Notes: generated by a model from the sequence alone, not told the origin. 55,474 bases of DNA from Opitutales bacterium (GCA_028280845.1 JANQKZ010000003.1:1-55474); one strand, 5' to 3'. Positions 8,932 to 19,620 are shown, numbered from the stretch's first letter. A program made the numbers and translations.

Positions 8932-8959
8932 TTTGGTAAACAGAAACAGGTTTACCAAA
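8932..8959. promoter_or_regulatory. 10-bp-arm dyad upstream of the AAA+ ATPase gene
   Basis: TTTGGTAAAC (8932-8941) and GTTTACCAAA (8950-8959) are perfect inverted repeats around an 8-base spacer, 26-53 bases before the ATG at 8906. This is operator-sized and symmetric. The GGTAAAC core is repeated in the second dyad at 9017-9060. Confidence 0.6.
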
Positions 8960-9016
8960 TTAACCGCCTTTTGCAAGGGACGAATGAAGGCACCCCTGAA
9001 TTAGAGCAATCTACCC

Positions 9017-9060
9017 TAGTAACAATCGGTAAACCTATTTCGGTTTACTAACTGTTACTA
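9017..9060. promoter_or_regulatory. 44-bp concentric dyad (nested inverted repeats)
   Basis: The outer arms TAGTAACA/TGTTACTA (9017-9024, 9053-9060) and inner arms GTAAACC/GGTTTAC (9029-9035, 9042-9048) share the same centre at 9038.5. About 17 of 22 positions pair across that axis. Located 111-154 bases upstream of the ATPase start, this is a good candidate binding site for a multimeric regulator or an initiator-type protein. Confidence 0.6.
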
Positions 9061-9126
9061 TCTAATGATTGGTGGGACTACCAAACCGTAACCCTGGGCC
9101 ACCAAGGGGAACCTGAACCGGTGGTC

Positions 9127-9561
9127 TCAGCTCTCCGGCCAGATCCGGATGGAATCGTAGACGATCACTTTCGTCCAGAGATCCTTGGATGCTTCAACAA
9201 AACGGACATGGGCTGGATGGGCTTGATACACATCCTGGGCTGCCGCGTCCTTAAAGGTCACAATCAGGTCATAGGTATAGGAATTATCGACAACCCCGCG
9301 TGGAGTGCCCGCAGGTTCTCCTACCTGGACGGATTGAATCACCTCAACCTCCTCGAGAAAGGAAATCAGGTTTTTTAAAAAGCGGTCGCGGTCGGTCTGG
9401 CTATCCGGGTTGGCCAACCAGAAGTAGACGTGATGGCAAAAGGGGCCTTGAATCACGGCGGGTCCGGTACCTTTATGAGCAGCGGCCTGGGCTGAAGCTC
9501 CTCCCACGACCATAGCCGACACGGTAGCGAGGGAACCTTTGACTAAACTCCTACGTTTCAT
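9127..9561 (-). CDS. Tat-exported Dabb (stress-responsive A/B barrel) protein
   Basis: A 144-residue protein. The N-terminus (MKRRSLVKGSLATVSA..., then AQA) has a twin-arginine signal. The mature part begins with HHVYFWLANP and continues with FLKNLISFLEEV, DLIVTFKD and YQAHPAHVRFVE, the pattern of dimeric ferredoxin-like alpha/beta barrel (Dabb) proteins. Members include small cyclases and binding proteins; this one's substrate is unknown. It starts nine bases after the atpC stop on the same strand and so is probably transcribed with the ATP synthase operon, which is unusual. Confidence 0.8.
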   Translation of the reverse strand: MKRRSLVKGSLATVSAMVVGGASAQAAAHKGTGPAVIQGPFCHHVYFWLANPDSQTDRDRFLKNLISFLEEVEVIQSVQVGEPAGTPRGVVDNSYTYDLIVTFKDAAAQDVYQAHPAHVRFVEASKDLWTKVIVYDSIRIWPES

Positions 9562-9570
9562 CCTGCTGAT

Positions 9571-9990
9571 TTAGTTCTTTTTGCGGGCTTTGGCCATTTG
9601 TTGGGCCATGGCGAATCGCATCTGCGCTTCAAGCTGCTCAATGGCATCGGGGTCCAGGTCCTCTTCCTTTGCTTGTTCGAGGGCCTTTTCCGCCCGGGCC
9701 CGAGCATCCTCCACTTCACTCATGTCGATTTCTTCCACTTGGATAGCCGCCTCGGTCACAACAGTCACCTGGTCGCTTTTGACCTCGGCAAACCCTTTGT
9801 CGACGGCGAGAAACTCCAAACTTCCACCCTGGGTCGTCACTTGTAACTCTCCGGCTTCCAGCATCGTCAACAGCGGGATGTGCCCGGGGAGAATCCCGAC
9901 TTCCCCCTGGGTCGTGGGAAGCACCACGGACGCCACAGTCTCATTGTAGACCTTGGCGACCGGGGTGACGATTTTTAGCGTGATAGCCAT
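9571..9990 (-). CDS. atpC: ATP synthase F1 subunit epsilon
   Basis: A 139-residue epsilon subunit of the F1 sector, forming the central stalk with gamma and regulating ATPase activity. The N-terminal beta-sandwich is typical (VVLPTTQGEVGILPGHIPLLT, 23-43), and the C-terminal two-helix hairpin is present (VEDARARAEKALEQA...). Last of the eight ATP synthase genes and only eight bases behind atpD. Confidence 0.97.
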   Translation of the reverse strand: MAITLKIVTPVAKVYNETVASVVLPTTQGEVGILPGHIPLLTMLEAGELQVTTQGGSLEFLAVDKGFAEVKSDQVTVVTEAAIQVEEIDMSEVEDARARAEKALEQAKEEDLDPDAIEQLEAQMRFAMAQQMAKARKKN

Positions 9991-9998
9991 GACAGAAA

Positions 9999-11441
<1,443 letters not shown>

Positions 11442-11448
11442 TTAAGAG

Positions 11449-12348
11449 TTAGTTTTGCACCGATGCCGCGGATGCCGCAATTTCCAGCACTTCCTGAGTG
11501 ATCGCAGCCTGGCGGGCTTTGTTATAATCGAGGGTCAAATCATCTATCAGATTGGAGGCATTATCGGTCGCGCTCTTCATCGCCACCATCCGGGCACTGT
11601 TTTCGGAGGCCCGGGTCGATAACATCATCTGATACAATTCCTGCTTGAGGAAGAGCTCGGGCAGCTCGGCTAGAATTTCCTGAATGCTTGGCTCAAATTT
11701 CATTTCCCGGTCATCACTGGGGGGCGCTTCCGGAATGTTGGAATCCTTTTTCCTCAGCTCTTCCATTCGGGCGAGGAAGTCACCCAGGCCGGCAAAGGGA
11801 AGAATGGGAACCTCGGCGGGTTCTTGAATGAGTGTATTGACAAAGCGCGGATACACCACCGAGACGCTGTCGATTTCTTTTTTCAGGAACTGGTCAACCA
11901 GAAATTCGCCAATAACCCGGATCTGGCGGAAATTCACTTGCTCATCCACTTCGAAATCAGCCATCAGATCGCGCTGGCTACGGCTCAAATACTGTACTGC
12001 CTTTCGACCGACCGCCACGTACCGGGTAGTGGCCTTGTCGTGATTCTTCGAAAGATACCGGAACAAATTGGAATTCAAAGGCCCGCAAAGCCCTCGATCT
12101 GTCGCCAGGACGAGCACCCCATGCTTCTTAACCTCCCGCGCCTCAAACAAGGGGTGTTCAAAACTCTCGTGATAGTGCTCCAGGCTGCTCAGCAGGTCAG
12201 CAATGAATAAGGCATAGGGGACTCCGGCAATGGCAGCATCCTGGGCCCGCTTCATCTTTGATGAAGCGACCAGTTGCATGGCTTTGGTGATTTGCCGGGT
12301 ATTCTTAACCGACTTAATCCGCCGTTTAATCTCTTTTAGGTTAGCCAT
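11449..12348 (-). CDS. atpG: ATP synthase F1 subunit gamma
   Basis: A 299-residue gamma subunit, the rotating central shaft. The N-terminus (LKEIKRRIKSVKNTRQITKAM) and the C-terminal helix (ASENSARMVAMKSATDNAS...) are diagnostic. The central Rossmann-like domain (VLATDRGLCGPLNSN) is present. Located between atpA and atpD as in most operons. Confidence 0.97.
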   Translation of the reverse strand: MANLKEIKRRIKSVKNTRQITKAMQLVASSKMKRAQDAAIAGVPYALFIADLLSSLEHYHESFEHPLFEAREVKKHGVLVLATDRGLCGPLNSNLFRYLSKNHDKATTRYVAVGRKAVQYLSRSQRDLMADFEVDEQVNFRQIRVIGEFLVDQFLKKEIDSVSVVYPRFVNTLIQEPAEVPILPFAGLGDFLARMEELRKKDSNIPEAPPSDDREMKFEPSIQEILAELPELFLKQELYQMMLSTRASENSARMVAMKSATDNASNLIDDLTLDYNKARQAAITQEVLEIAASAASVQN

Positions 12349-12427
12349 GAATTAAAAGTAAGATTTCAGAATCTGCATGATGAGGTTTTATTCTTCAGGA
12401 GACCTTCTGCTGTTCGAATTCTGATTT

Positions 12428-13966
12428 CTAACCTGCTGAATAGGTGCTTTTCCAGGCTTCAACTGCCGTTTTCAATTCGGCGGTAATCTCGTCGGTCAAT
12501 TGCTTTTCCGAGCGAATCTTATCCATCACTCCGGTAGCCACCGATTCCAGGTTTTCCCGAAGAGAGGCCGCGGCCGGAGAAATCCCATCAACCGAGATAT
12601 CATCAAAGTAATCGTTTTGGATCGCCCAGATCAGGCCAACCTGCACTTCGACGGAGATGGGGTTCAATTCGTTCTGCTTGAACAGCTCAACGATGCGACC
12701 GCCCCGGTCGAGGATGGCTTTGGTTTTAGCATCCAGGTCTGAACCGAATTGAGCGAAAGCTTCCAACTCCCGGTAATTGGCCAACTGGCCTTTAATCCGT
12801 CCAGCCACCTTTCGAATAGCCTTGATCTGGGCGGAGGACCCCACCCGGCTCACGGAGAGACCCACCGATACCGCAGGGCGAATCCCCTGGTTAAACAGGT
12901 CCGTCTCGAGGAATATCTGGCCGTCCGTGATGGAAATCACATTCGTCGGAATGTAGGCCGACACGTCACCGGCCTGAGTCTCAATAATGGGGAGCGCCGT
13001 CAACGATCCGCCACCGTGCTCCTCATTGAGTCGAGCGGAACGCTCCAGCAAGCGGCTGTGCAGGTAGAACACATCCCCAGGATAAGCTTCACGTCCCGCC
13101 GGGCGTTTCAAGACGAGCGAAATCTGGCGGTAAGCGGCTGCGTGTTTAGAGAGGTCATCGTAAACGATCAGGGCATCCATTCCGTTTTCCATGAACCACT
13201 CCCCCATGGATGCTCCAGCAAACGGAGCGACATACAAATTGGCCGGGTTGTCCGCCGCGGGGGCTGCGATCACGATGGCATGTTCCAGGGCATCGTTTTC
13301 TTCCAGGGTCTTAATGATCCGGGCGATGTTGGATTGCTTCTGTCCCACCGCTACATAGATGGAGTACAGCGGGCGGAAGTCCGGGTCTCCGCTGGCAAGT
13401 CCTTGTTTATTAATCCGGGCCTGGTTCAGAATCGTATCAAGTGCGATGGCCGTTTTGCCAGTCGTCCGGTCTCCAATAATGAGCTCACGTTGCCCACGGC
13501 CGATCGGAATCATGGAGTCGATAGAAATAATCCCCGTTTGAACCGGTTGATCCACCGACTTTCTCGGAATGATCCCCGGAGCGATCTTTTCAACGGGATA
13601 GTTGTCCTCAGTGTTTACCGGGCCTTTGCCGTCGAGAGGTTCACCCAGAGCATTGACCACACGCCCCAACAGGGCCTTCCCCACGGGAACAGAGAGTAGC
13701 CGACCGGTCGTCTTGACCTCGTCGCCTGCTTTCAAGTGGGAAACATCACCCATGACCACGCAACCGACCTCGTCTTCTTCGAGGTTGAGGGCCATGCCGA
13801 AAATACCTCCGGGAAACTCCAACATCTCGTTGGACATGGCTTTAGATAAACCGGAGATGCGGGCGACCCCGTCGGCAATTGAGATAATCTCGCCTACATT
13901 TTCCTTCGTTGCCTGAGCATCGAGCTTGGCGATTTCCTGTTCAATTTGTTCAACAATACTGCTCAT
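12428..13966 (-). CDS. atpA: ATP synthase F1 subunit alpha
   Basis: A 512-residue non-catalytic nucleotide-binding alpha subunit. Features include the N-terminal helix that binds delta, the P-loop GDRTTGKTA (most homologues have GDRQTGKTA), and the conserved [15 protein letters not shown] segment. Normal length. It follows atpH by 34 bases. Confidence 0.98.
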   Translation of the reverse strand: MSSIVEQIEQEIAKLDAQATKENVGEIISIADGVARISGLSKAMSNEMLEFPGGIFGMALNLEEDEVGCVVMGDVSHLKAGDEVKTTGRLLSVPVGKALLGRVVNALGEPLDGKGPVNTEDNYPVEKIAPGIIPRKSVDQPVQTGIISIDSMIPIGRGQRELIIGDRTTGKTAIALDTILNQARINKQGLASGDPDFRPLYSIYVAVGQKQSNIARIIKTLEENDALEHAIVIAAPAADNPANLYVAPFAGASMGEWFMENGMDALIVYDDLSKHAAAYRQISLVLKRPAGREAYPGDVFYLHSRLLERSARLNEEHGGGSLTALPIIETQAGDVSAYIPTNVISITDGQIFLETDLFNQGIRPAVSVGLSVSRVGSSAQIKAIRKVAGRIKGQLANYRELEAFAQFGSDLDAKTKAILDRGGRIVELFKQNELNPISVEVQVGLIWAIQNDYFDDISVDGISPAAASLRENLESVATGVMDKIRSEKQLTDEITAELKTAVEAWKSTYSAG

Positions 13967-14000
13967 GGGTATCTTACTAAAGTGTCGGTTTTAAAAAAAG

Positions 14001-14396
14001 TTAGAGAATAGAGGATTCGAGGGCTTTCAGGCGGCCCGCAACGGAGTTATCGATCACGTCGTCGCCGACATGGATCTTTACCCCGCCGATCAAATCGGGG
14101 TTGACCGATTCAGCGACTTGCAGCGGGCGCCCATATTCAGTCGTCAACTGGCTGCGGATCGCTTCCAGCGATTCAGTTGAGATCCCCCCGGTATGCTCCA
14201 CCAACACGCGGGAATTCTGAATCTCCCTTTTAATATAAAAGAGATAGGCATGGAGAATCTGGCGTAAGCCGTCCGGTTTCTGCTGAACCAGGGTGTCCAG
14301 GGTTGCCCGCACCCGGGCTTCGGAAACCAGCCCGTTCTCCTTGGATACGCCTACCAAGGCTTTGGCCATTGCTTTGTATTTATGCTCGCCGGTCAT
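14001..14396 (-). CDS. atpH: ATP synthase F1 subunit delta, short form
   Basis: Delta (OSCP) subunit, which joins F1 to the peripheral stalk. The C-terminal part is canonical (VNPDLIGGVKIHVGDDVIDN, then VAGRLKALE). The protein has only 131 residues against a usual 175-185, the shortage being in the N-terminal helical domain. atpF ends just eight bases upstream, so no longer start is available and the shortening is real in this sequence. The reduced N-terminal bundle is the part that normally grips the alpha N-termini. Confidence 0.93.
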   Translation of the reverse strand: MTGEHKYKAMAKALVGVSKENGLVSEARVRATLDTLVQQKPDGLRQILHAYLFYIKREIQNSRVLVEHTGGISTESLEAIRSQLTTEYGRPLQVAESVNPDLIGGVKIHVGDDVIDNSVAGRLKALESSIL

Positions 14397-14404
14397 GGAT
14401 TCAA

Positions 14405-14956
14405 CTAACTGGTATACAGCTCCTTGGCTGCGGCCTCCGTCAGGCGGCCCTTCTCCGTTTCATCGAGTTCCTTCTTCAGCACTTTCCCTGAGGTTTGAAC
14501 AACCAGCTGGGCGACCTCTTTGCGGACATCCGAAATCATTTTGTTGCGCTCACGTTCGATTGTATCTTCCGCGCGCTTCAACATGTCCTCCGTCCTCTGG
14601 GCCGTTTCCTGGGTCTGTTTTTCGTAAAAGATTCTCGCTTGCTCCTTGGAGTCCGAAATAATTTTCTGCGCTTCCTGGTTGGCGGCCTTAAGGGCCTCGG
14701 CTTGCTGGCGTTCGCTTTCGGCCAGCTGACTCTTCATTTCTTCGGCGTATTGGAGGCCGTCGGATATCTTCTGCTGGCGCTCCTCAATCGTGGTCAGAAT
14801 GGGCTTGAAGGCGAATCGGTAAAGGAGGGCGGCCACAATCACAAAATTGATGATCTGGGCCACCAGGATTTTACCATTGATCCCAAATTGGCCCACGAGA
14901 CCGGCGCTTTCTTCGGCGGTCGCAGCAGCGGCAAGGAAAAGGGTGGAGTCTAACAT
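14405..14956 (-). CDS. atpF: ATP synthase Fo subunit b
   Basis: A 183-residue b subunit: an N-terminal membrane anchor ([20 protein letters not shown], about 30-49) followed by a long charged coiled coil (about 55-170), forming the peripheral stalk. Single-gene b type, no b'. The extra 28 residues before the membrane helix are alanine- and glycine-rich. Confidence 0.96.
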   Translation of the reverse strand: MLDSTLFLAAAATAEESAGLVGQFGINGKILVAQIINFVIVAALLYRFAFKPILTTIEERQQKISDGLQYAEEMKSQLAESERQQAEALKAANQEAQKIISDSKEQARIFYEKQTQETAQRTEDMLKRAEDTIERERNKMISDVRKEVAQLVVQTSGKVLKKELDETEKGRLTEAAAKELYTS

Positions 14957-15031
14957 ATTTAGGTGGGATTGCTGGCAGAAAAGGACGATGGGCAGCCGGC
15001 GCCTGCTTGAGCAGGACGCCGGCTCACCAAA

Positions 15032-15259
15032 TTACATGGTTCCAAGGAAGAGCGCATAGAAAGCGACAGCTTCGGCCAGAGCCATCCCGATGATGGACTG
15101 GACGAGGATCTTGCCCGATGCGCCGGGATTCCGGCCCACGGCTTCCACCGCCTTCGTGCCAATCAGGCCTACCCCGATAGCAGCGGCTGTACAGCCGAGA
15201 CCAGCAGTAATACCACGGGCAATATTGCCTTCCAGTGCTAAGAGAATGATGTCGAACAT
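15032..15259 (-). CDS. atpE: ATP synthase Fo subunit c
   Basis: A 75-residue proteolipid forming the rotor ring, with two membrane helices joined by a polar loop (VGRNPGASGK, 41-50). The essential carboxylate is Glu63 in SIIGMALAEAVAFY. Sodium-binding c subunits usually carry a Gln in helix 1 and Glu-Ser/Thr in helix 2; neither is seen, so proton coupling is likely. The in-frame codons upstream to 15334 are excluded because the family starts at MFDIILLALEG. Confidence 0.96.
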   Translation of the reverse strand: MFDIILLALEGNIARGITAGLGCTAAAIGVGLIGTKAVEAVGRNPGASGKILVQSIIGMALAEAVAFYALFLGTM

Positions 15260-15348
15260 GGGATTTATCTTTAGGTGTTTTGAATTAGGATTCTGGCCGT
15301 CCAAGCTAACTTTCCAACGCAAGGTCCCGGCCAAAAAGGGTCAGGGAC

Positions 15349-16215
15349 TTAGTGGGCGTGGTCTCCTCCTTCATGGTTGCAAATCAGGCCGATGTAAACT
15401 GCGGTCAGCAGGGTGAACACCAAGGCCTGGACGAGACCGATTAAGATTTCCAAAAAATAGAAGGGTACTGGAATGAGGTAGGGCAACACCGGGATCAGGT
15501 TCGTCATCCCATCGAGGAGATTTTCCCCACCGAATACGTTTCCATAAAGACGAAAGGACAGCGAAACGGTCCGGAACGCCGCCGAGATCACTTCAATGAG
15601 TCCAACCCCAATGAAGATCGGAGTGAGCAGGATAAACATGAATAGCCCCACCTCTTTTTTATCGGCCTTGTTTCCAAACCAGTCGTAGATGAGCGCCTTG
15701 ATCCCCGCGTAACGGAGCACAAAATACAGCCAGCATATCTGCACCACGATAGCCAGGGCCAGGGTCATGTTCAGGTCTGCATTGCCGGGACGTTGCCAGT
15801 AAATCAATTTCCCCGATTCATCATAGATTCCGAAAGTTCCTACCCCGGGTAGCAGTCCACTCCAATTATGGATGAGAATAAAGGTAAAGAGGCCGCCTAA
15901 CAACCAGAAGGTAGGCCCCACCATTTTCTTGCCCACAATGGGTTCGACCAAGTCTTTGACGCCTACTACCAGACCCTCGATGACGGCCTGCCCCTTGGTC
16001 GGCACCAGCTTGGGTTTTCCTACCATCATCTGTACCACCAGAATAATGAGGAGGGATATGATCCAACTGGTGACCATCGCGTTGGTGACCGGAAGTCCCG
16101 CCAGCTCAAATAGGTTGTAAGGGCTGGGGCTGACTCCCTCCTTACCCGCTGCACTCAGGGGCTGGATGGTGAAAAAGATGAGAGGGGATAAGAGTCCTAT
16201 CCGTCTAAGGAACAT
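15349..16215 (-). CDS. atpB: ATP synthase Fo subunit a
   Basis: A 288-residue membrane subunit forming the proton half-channels. The essential arginine is in [14 protein letters not shown], and the family C-terminal helix pattern ([17 protein letters not shown]) is present. The N-terminus is a hydrophobic leader before [11 protein letters not shown]-like sequence. First gene of the operon; no atpI is visible upstream. Confidence 0.96.
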   Translation of the reverse strand: MFLRRIGLLSPLIFFTIQPLSAAGKEGVSPSPYNLFELAGLPVTNAMVTSWIISLLIILVVQMMVGKPKLVPTKGQAVIEGLVVGVKDLVEPIVGKKMVGPTFWLLGGLFTFILIHNWSGLLPGVGTFGIYDESGKLIYWQRPGNADLNMTLALAIVVQICWLYFVLRYAGIKALIYDWFGNKADKKEVGLFMFILLTPIFIGVGLIEVISAAFRTVSLSFRLYGNVFGGENLLDGMTNLIPVLPYLIPVPFYFLEILIGLVQALVFTLLTAVYIGLICNHEGGDHAH

Positions 16216-16443
16216 GGTTGCGACAAGTGGTGGCTATCCGCTGGGATTTGTGGAACTGAAAAAGATTTTCTTAGTGAAACAGATGCTATTCTACGTCAAC
16301 ATTAGAAATCGATATTAAATCAGAAATATTTCCTTTTCGCACACCCTTCATAAGGAATACTTATTCGACGTGCGGGAGGATTAAAATTGCGATCCTAAGC
16401 AGGGACTGCCTAGTTTAAACTTTCCTCCCCTCTTACCGTATCC
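16216..16443. promoter_or_regulatory. Divergent promoter region, atp operon and small membrane gene
   Basis: About 230 AT-rich bases separate the divergent starts of atpB and the gene at 16444. It must hold both promoters. No confident -35/-10 pair or operator is recognised. Confidence 0.4.
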
Positions 16444-16734
16444 ATGCCTGAAATTCCCAACTTAACCGACCGCATCGCCGAACTGCGGGAATACAAGCAT
16501 GCCAAGAGCCTCAAGTCCCCCCAACAGAAAGCGCCCAAGGCTCCCCGCCCCCTTCGCAAGAAGGAAAAGCCGCCTGCCGAGATAAAGGCCAAGGCAGAGC
16601 GGCCTGCCCCGACTCCAGTTCCGCATGTGGAGCGCCCCATCGCCCTGAGTCCCTTGGTCCCCTTTGTCTATGGCGCTCTGTTTGCCGCACTCATCGGCCA
16701 GCTCTTCCTCCTGGCGATGCTGGACCTGCTTTAA
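16444..16734 (+). CDS. Small lysine/proline-rich tail-anchored protein
   Basis: A 96-residue protein: a charged N-terminus (LTDRIAELREYKHAKSL), a Lys/Pro/Ala-rich linker (about 25-65) and a single C-terminal membrane helix (VPFVYGALFAALIGQLFLLA). The positive linker would face the cytoplasm. No known family. Divergent from the ATP synthase operon and convergent with trmB. Confidence 0.7.
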   Translation: MPEIPNLTDRIAELREYKHAKSLKSPQQKAPKAPRPLRKKEKPPAEIKAKAERPAPTPVPHVERPIALSPLVPFVYGALFAALIGQLFLLAMLDLL

Positions 16735-16755
16735 GGTGAGCCCGGTCGACTCTAA

Positions 16756-16767
16756 GCTCCCTGACTC
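16756..16767 (-). repeat. GAGTCAGGGAGC dispersed repeat copy
   Basis: On the minus strand this is GAGTCAGGGAGC, identical to the core of the repeats at 43920-43947 and 45082-45109. It lies just downstream of the trmB stop. Confidence 0.4.
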
Positions 16768-16773
16768 CTGCTC

Positions 16774-17451
16774 TTAATCTATCCCTGTCGACTGAGACGA
16801 TCGGTCTCCATTACCTGGATCTGCCGCACTCCACCCTCGCACGGCGATCAGTGAACTCCAGGACTCCATAAACTCCTGAAAATAGCTGGACTCCTCAAAG
16901 GGCCATTCAGCCTTCGGTTCAATTTCCCAATCCGGATGATCGCGCACATGGTCTACCGTCCACGCAAAATATCCCTCATGGTCTGTCCGGTAATAAAGCC
17001 GCCCTCCGGGGGTCACGCGCTCAGCCAGCTGGCTGAGGAACCCTGGCTGAACCAGTCGTTTCTTATGATGTCGCTTTTTTGGCCAGGGATCCGGGAAGAG
17101 CAGAAAGACCTGATCATATCGGATCCCCTCCGGCAGCGAATCCAGAAACTCCCGGCCTTCTGCTTTTATAAAGTGAAGGTGAGACAGGGCCCGCTTATCC
17201 CGTTTCATTTGTCCGCGATGGATGCGGTGCGTCCTCAAGTCAATCCCGACGCAGTGTGTGCTTGGATGGGCCTCCGCGAAGGCCGTGAGCCAATGCCCAT
17301 GCCCACAGCCAATCTCCAGCAGCAGTCGTTCAGCTCCCGCCAGGCCCGCTTCTGAATATAAATCCGCCAGGGCTGCTTTGAGATGAGCCACCCGCTGGTC
17401 CCGCAGGTACTTCATCATCTCATAACTATTATGGTTAGGCTTCTCTTCCAT
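16774..17451 (-). CDS. trmB: tRNA (guanine-N7-)-methyltransferase TrmB
   Basis: A 225-residue SAM-dependent methyltransferase that makes m7G46 in tRNA. The SAM-binding motif is LLLEIGCGHGHWL, the catalytic region is FLLFPDPWPKKRHHKKRL, and GGRLYYRTDHEGYF follows. The ATG at 17451 (MEEKPNHNSYEMMKY) is chosen over a TTG two codons upstream. It follows the PhoR-type kinase gene by 44 bases in the same direction. Confidence 0.94.
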   Translation of the reverse strand: MEEKPNHNSYEMMKYLRDQRVAHLKAALADLYSEAGLAGAERLLLEIGCGHGHWLTAFAEAHPSTHCVGIDLRTHRIHRGQMKRDKRALSHLHFIKAEGREFLDSLPEGIRYDQVFLLFPDPWPKKRHHKKRLVQPGFLSQLAERVTPGGRLYYRTDHEGYFAWTVDHVRDHPDWEIEPKAEWPFEESSYFQEFMESWSSLIAVRGWSAADPGNGDRSSQSTGID

Positions 17452-17495
17452 CGGCAAGGGGCATCACCTGGAACGAAATACAGCGCAGCGGAATA

Positions 17496-18881
17496 TCAAT
17501 CACCGGTCGCGGGCAAGTCTTCAGCAGGTCCGATTCTCGCCGGGGAAGGCGAAATGCGCCGTTGAACATTTACTTTGGGGGGAGTGCTCGGGAGCTCGAC
17601 CCCGTCCGGGAGTTCCGCCGGCAGGGTAAATTCAATACGGGTGCCCTGCCCTGCCTCACTCTGCGCCATAATTTCGCCGCCGTGCAGAAGAATGATGTGT
17701 TTGACTATACTCAGGCCCAACCCGGTGCCGCCGCGCTCTCGGGAGCGACCTTTGTCAACACGATAAAATCGTTCAAAAATGTGAGGCAAGTCCTTTGCCG
17801 GAATTCCCAGACCATCATCCTCAACGAAACACAGGATGCGCTTCTGGTCATCCAGCAACTGCATCCCCACCCGAACCAGGGTAAAATCCCCCGCGTAACG
17901 AAATGCATTGTCGATCAGGTTCTCAAATGCCTGAGATATGCGCACCCCGTCCACATGGACGTAGGTGATGCGGGGATCGAACTCCAACTCGATGGATTGA
18001 AGCCCTGGTTCCAACCGCGATTCAAAATTCTCCGCCAGGTCCCCCACCAGGTTCGGCAGCAAGTGAGGCATGCGTTTGAGCTTATCCGGCCCGGACTCCA
18101 ACCGGGAGAGAGTCAGTAAATCTTCGATCAAGAGGTGCAGGCGTTGGACACTCTTCAGGATTTTCACCAGGAATCGCTGGCGCGCCTTCACAGGTAACTC
18201 ATGGTGATCTTCCACCAGGGTCTCCGAATACCCTTTAATGACCGTGAGCGGTGTCTTTAGCTCGTGGGATACATTCGCCACAAACTCCTTCCGCAGCTTT
18301 TCCAGATGCTTTAATCGGGATATATCATGGAGGACGAAAATTGTGAGCTCGTCGTTCTGATCTCCCAGGCCGGCAATGGGAGAACCGGAGACCTCAAACC
18401 AGGTGAGTTCGGTTCCCCGGTTTACCTCAATTTCCTGGCGACCCATTATCGCACCAGACTTGACTGAGTTCACATAGTCTAAAAACTTTGCGCTCCGCAA
18501 GACCTGCTCCAGGCGCTTCCCCTGCAGCCCCTTCCCTTCGCTCAACAACTGGCGAGCCGCTTCATTCGCCATTACCACAAAGTTAGCGGTATCGACGATC
18601 AGGACCGACTCCTGCATATTCTCCAGGGCCGCTTCCAACTGCGGAAGGGTATCTCCCGACAGCTTACTGAAGTGTGAATCGACTTCAATCAACTGCCGGA
18701 TCGACCGGCAGAGCTCATCAATCGGCCCGAGTCCCCGGATCCCAAACGGTTTTTCCAATAGAAATGGCTTCTTCTGCGCTATGGAGTGATTCAAGTCCGA
18801 TATCAGTCGGTTCAACTTGGAATAGCGGTAGGCCAGAACTGCCAGCAGCAGCCCCAAAATAATGACCAGGGCAATGAGCAT
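17496..18881 (-). CDS. phoR: PhoR-type membrane sensor histidine kinase
   Basis: A 461-residue kinase: one N-terminal membrane helix (1-18) with no periplasmic domain, a PAS domain (about 85-190), HisKA with His206 in FVANVSHELKTPLTV, and HATPase motifs (FENLIDNAFRYA, EDDGLGIP, RGGTGLGLSIVKH). The layout matches the short PhoR type that senses the phosphate transporter state. It lies 31 bases behind its response-regulator gene. No pst or phoU genes are nearby, so the phosphate assignment rests on domain layout and the Pho-box-like repeats upstream. Confidence 0.8.
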   Translation of the reverse strand: MLIALVIILGLLLAVLAYRYSKLNRLISDLNHSIAQKKPFLLEKPFGIRGLGPIDELCRSIRQLIEVDSHFSKLSGDTLPQLEAALENMQESVLIVDTANFVVMANEAARQLLSEGKGLQGKRLEQVLRSAKFLDYVNSVKSGAIMGRQEIEVNRGTELTWFEVSGSPIAGLGDQNDELTIFVLHDISRLKHLEKLRKEFVANVSHELKTPLTVIKGYSETLVEDHHELPVKARQRFLVKILKSVQRLHLLIEDLLTLSRLESGPDKLKRMPHLLPNLVGDLAENFESRLEPGLQSIELEFDPRITYVHVDGVRISQAFENLIDNAFRYAGDFTLVRVGMQLLDDQKRILCFVEDDGLGIPAKDLPHIFERFYRVDKGRSRERGGTGLGLSIVKHIILLHGGEIMAQSEAGQGTRIEFTLPAELPDGVELPSTPPKVNVQRRISPSPARIGPAEDLPATGD

Positions 18882-18912
18882 AGGGAGTTAGTCCTCTATT
18901 AAGAGGGACAAA

Positions 18913-19620
18913 TCAGGCGTCGACAACTCGATATCCGACTCCACGCACAGTTTCGATGATATTCATATTATCTCCCAGCTTCTCCCGCAGGCGCCGAACA
19001 TGAGTATCCACCGTCCGGGTCTCAATCTCCGAATCGTAATTCCAGACATTGATCAAAAGATTCTCGCGGGTCTGGACCCGGCCCTTCCGCTCCATCAAGA
19101 GCTTCAACAGGCGAAACTCCGTCGCCGTTAAATCCACTTCCTTGGCATCCACCGTCAACTTGTGCTGATCCTCATCAATGACCACAGCTCCGACCTGAAT
19201 CCGGGTTCCAGCTGTCGCACTGTCCTTGCTCACCCGTTTGAAAATGGAGCGAACCCGGAGCTGTAACTCCTTGCTGTTAAATGGTTTGGAAAGGTAGTCG
19301 TCCGCCCCGGTTTCCAAGCCCTTTATTCGGTCTTCGGTCTCCCCCTTCGCCGTCAGGAAAATGATCGGAACATTCTTCAAGGTCGGGTCCGCCCGAATCA
19401 TGCGGCAGATCTGGAGTCCATTCAACTCCGGCATCATAATATCCAAAACAAAGAGATCGGGACGAAAATCTCGGGCCTTCCCCATAATCATTAGAGGGTC
19501 ATTGATTGCCTCTACAGAGTAGCCCTCTTGCTTCAATTTGTAACTCAGCAGCTCAGTTACATCGGGCTCATCGTCAACAACGAGTATTTTTTTCCCAAGG
19601 TGAGGGTTAGTAGCATTCAT
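18913..19620 (-). CDS. phoB: PhoB-type OmpR-family response regulator
   Basis: A 235-residue regulator. Receiver domain with phosphorylation site Asp60 (VLDIMMPELNG) and the conserved Lys in YLSKPF; C-terminal OmpR winged helix (LTATEFRLLKLLMERKGRV, TVDTHVRRLREKLGD, VRGVGYR). Normally activates phosphate-starvation genes. Upstream TGTTANAAT repeats 11 bases apart suggest autoregulation. Confidence 0.85.
   Translation of the reverse strand: MNATNPHLGKKILVVDDEPDVTELLSYKLKQEGYSVEAINDPLMIMGKARDFRPDLFVLDIMMPELNGLQICRMIRADPTLKNVPIIFLTAKGETEDRIKGLETGADDYLSKPFNSKELQLRVRSIFKRVSKDSATAGTRIQVGAVVIDEDQHKLTVDAKEVDLTATEFRLLKLLMERKGRVQTRENLLINVWNYDSEIETRTVDTHVRRLREKLGDNMNIIETVRGVGYRVVDA

Noticed and set aside
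12749-13699. 316-codon open frame on the plus strand
   Set aside because: Antisense to atpA, a clear full-length gene.
15032-15259. Sodium-dependent ATP synthase
   Set aside because: The c subunit lacks the helix-1 Gln and the Glu-Ser/Thr pair usual in sodium-binding rings.
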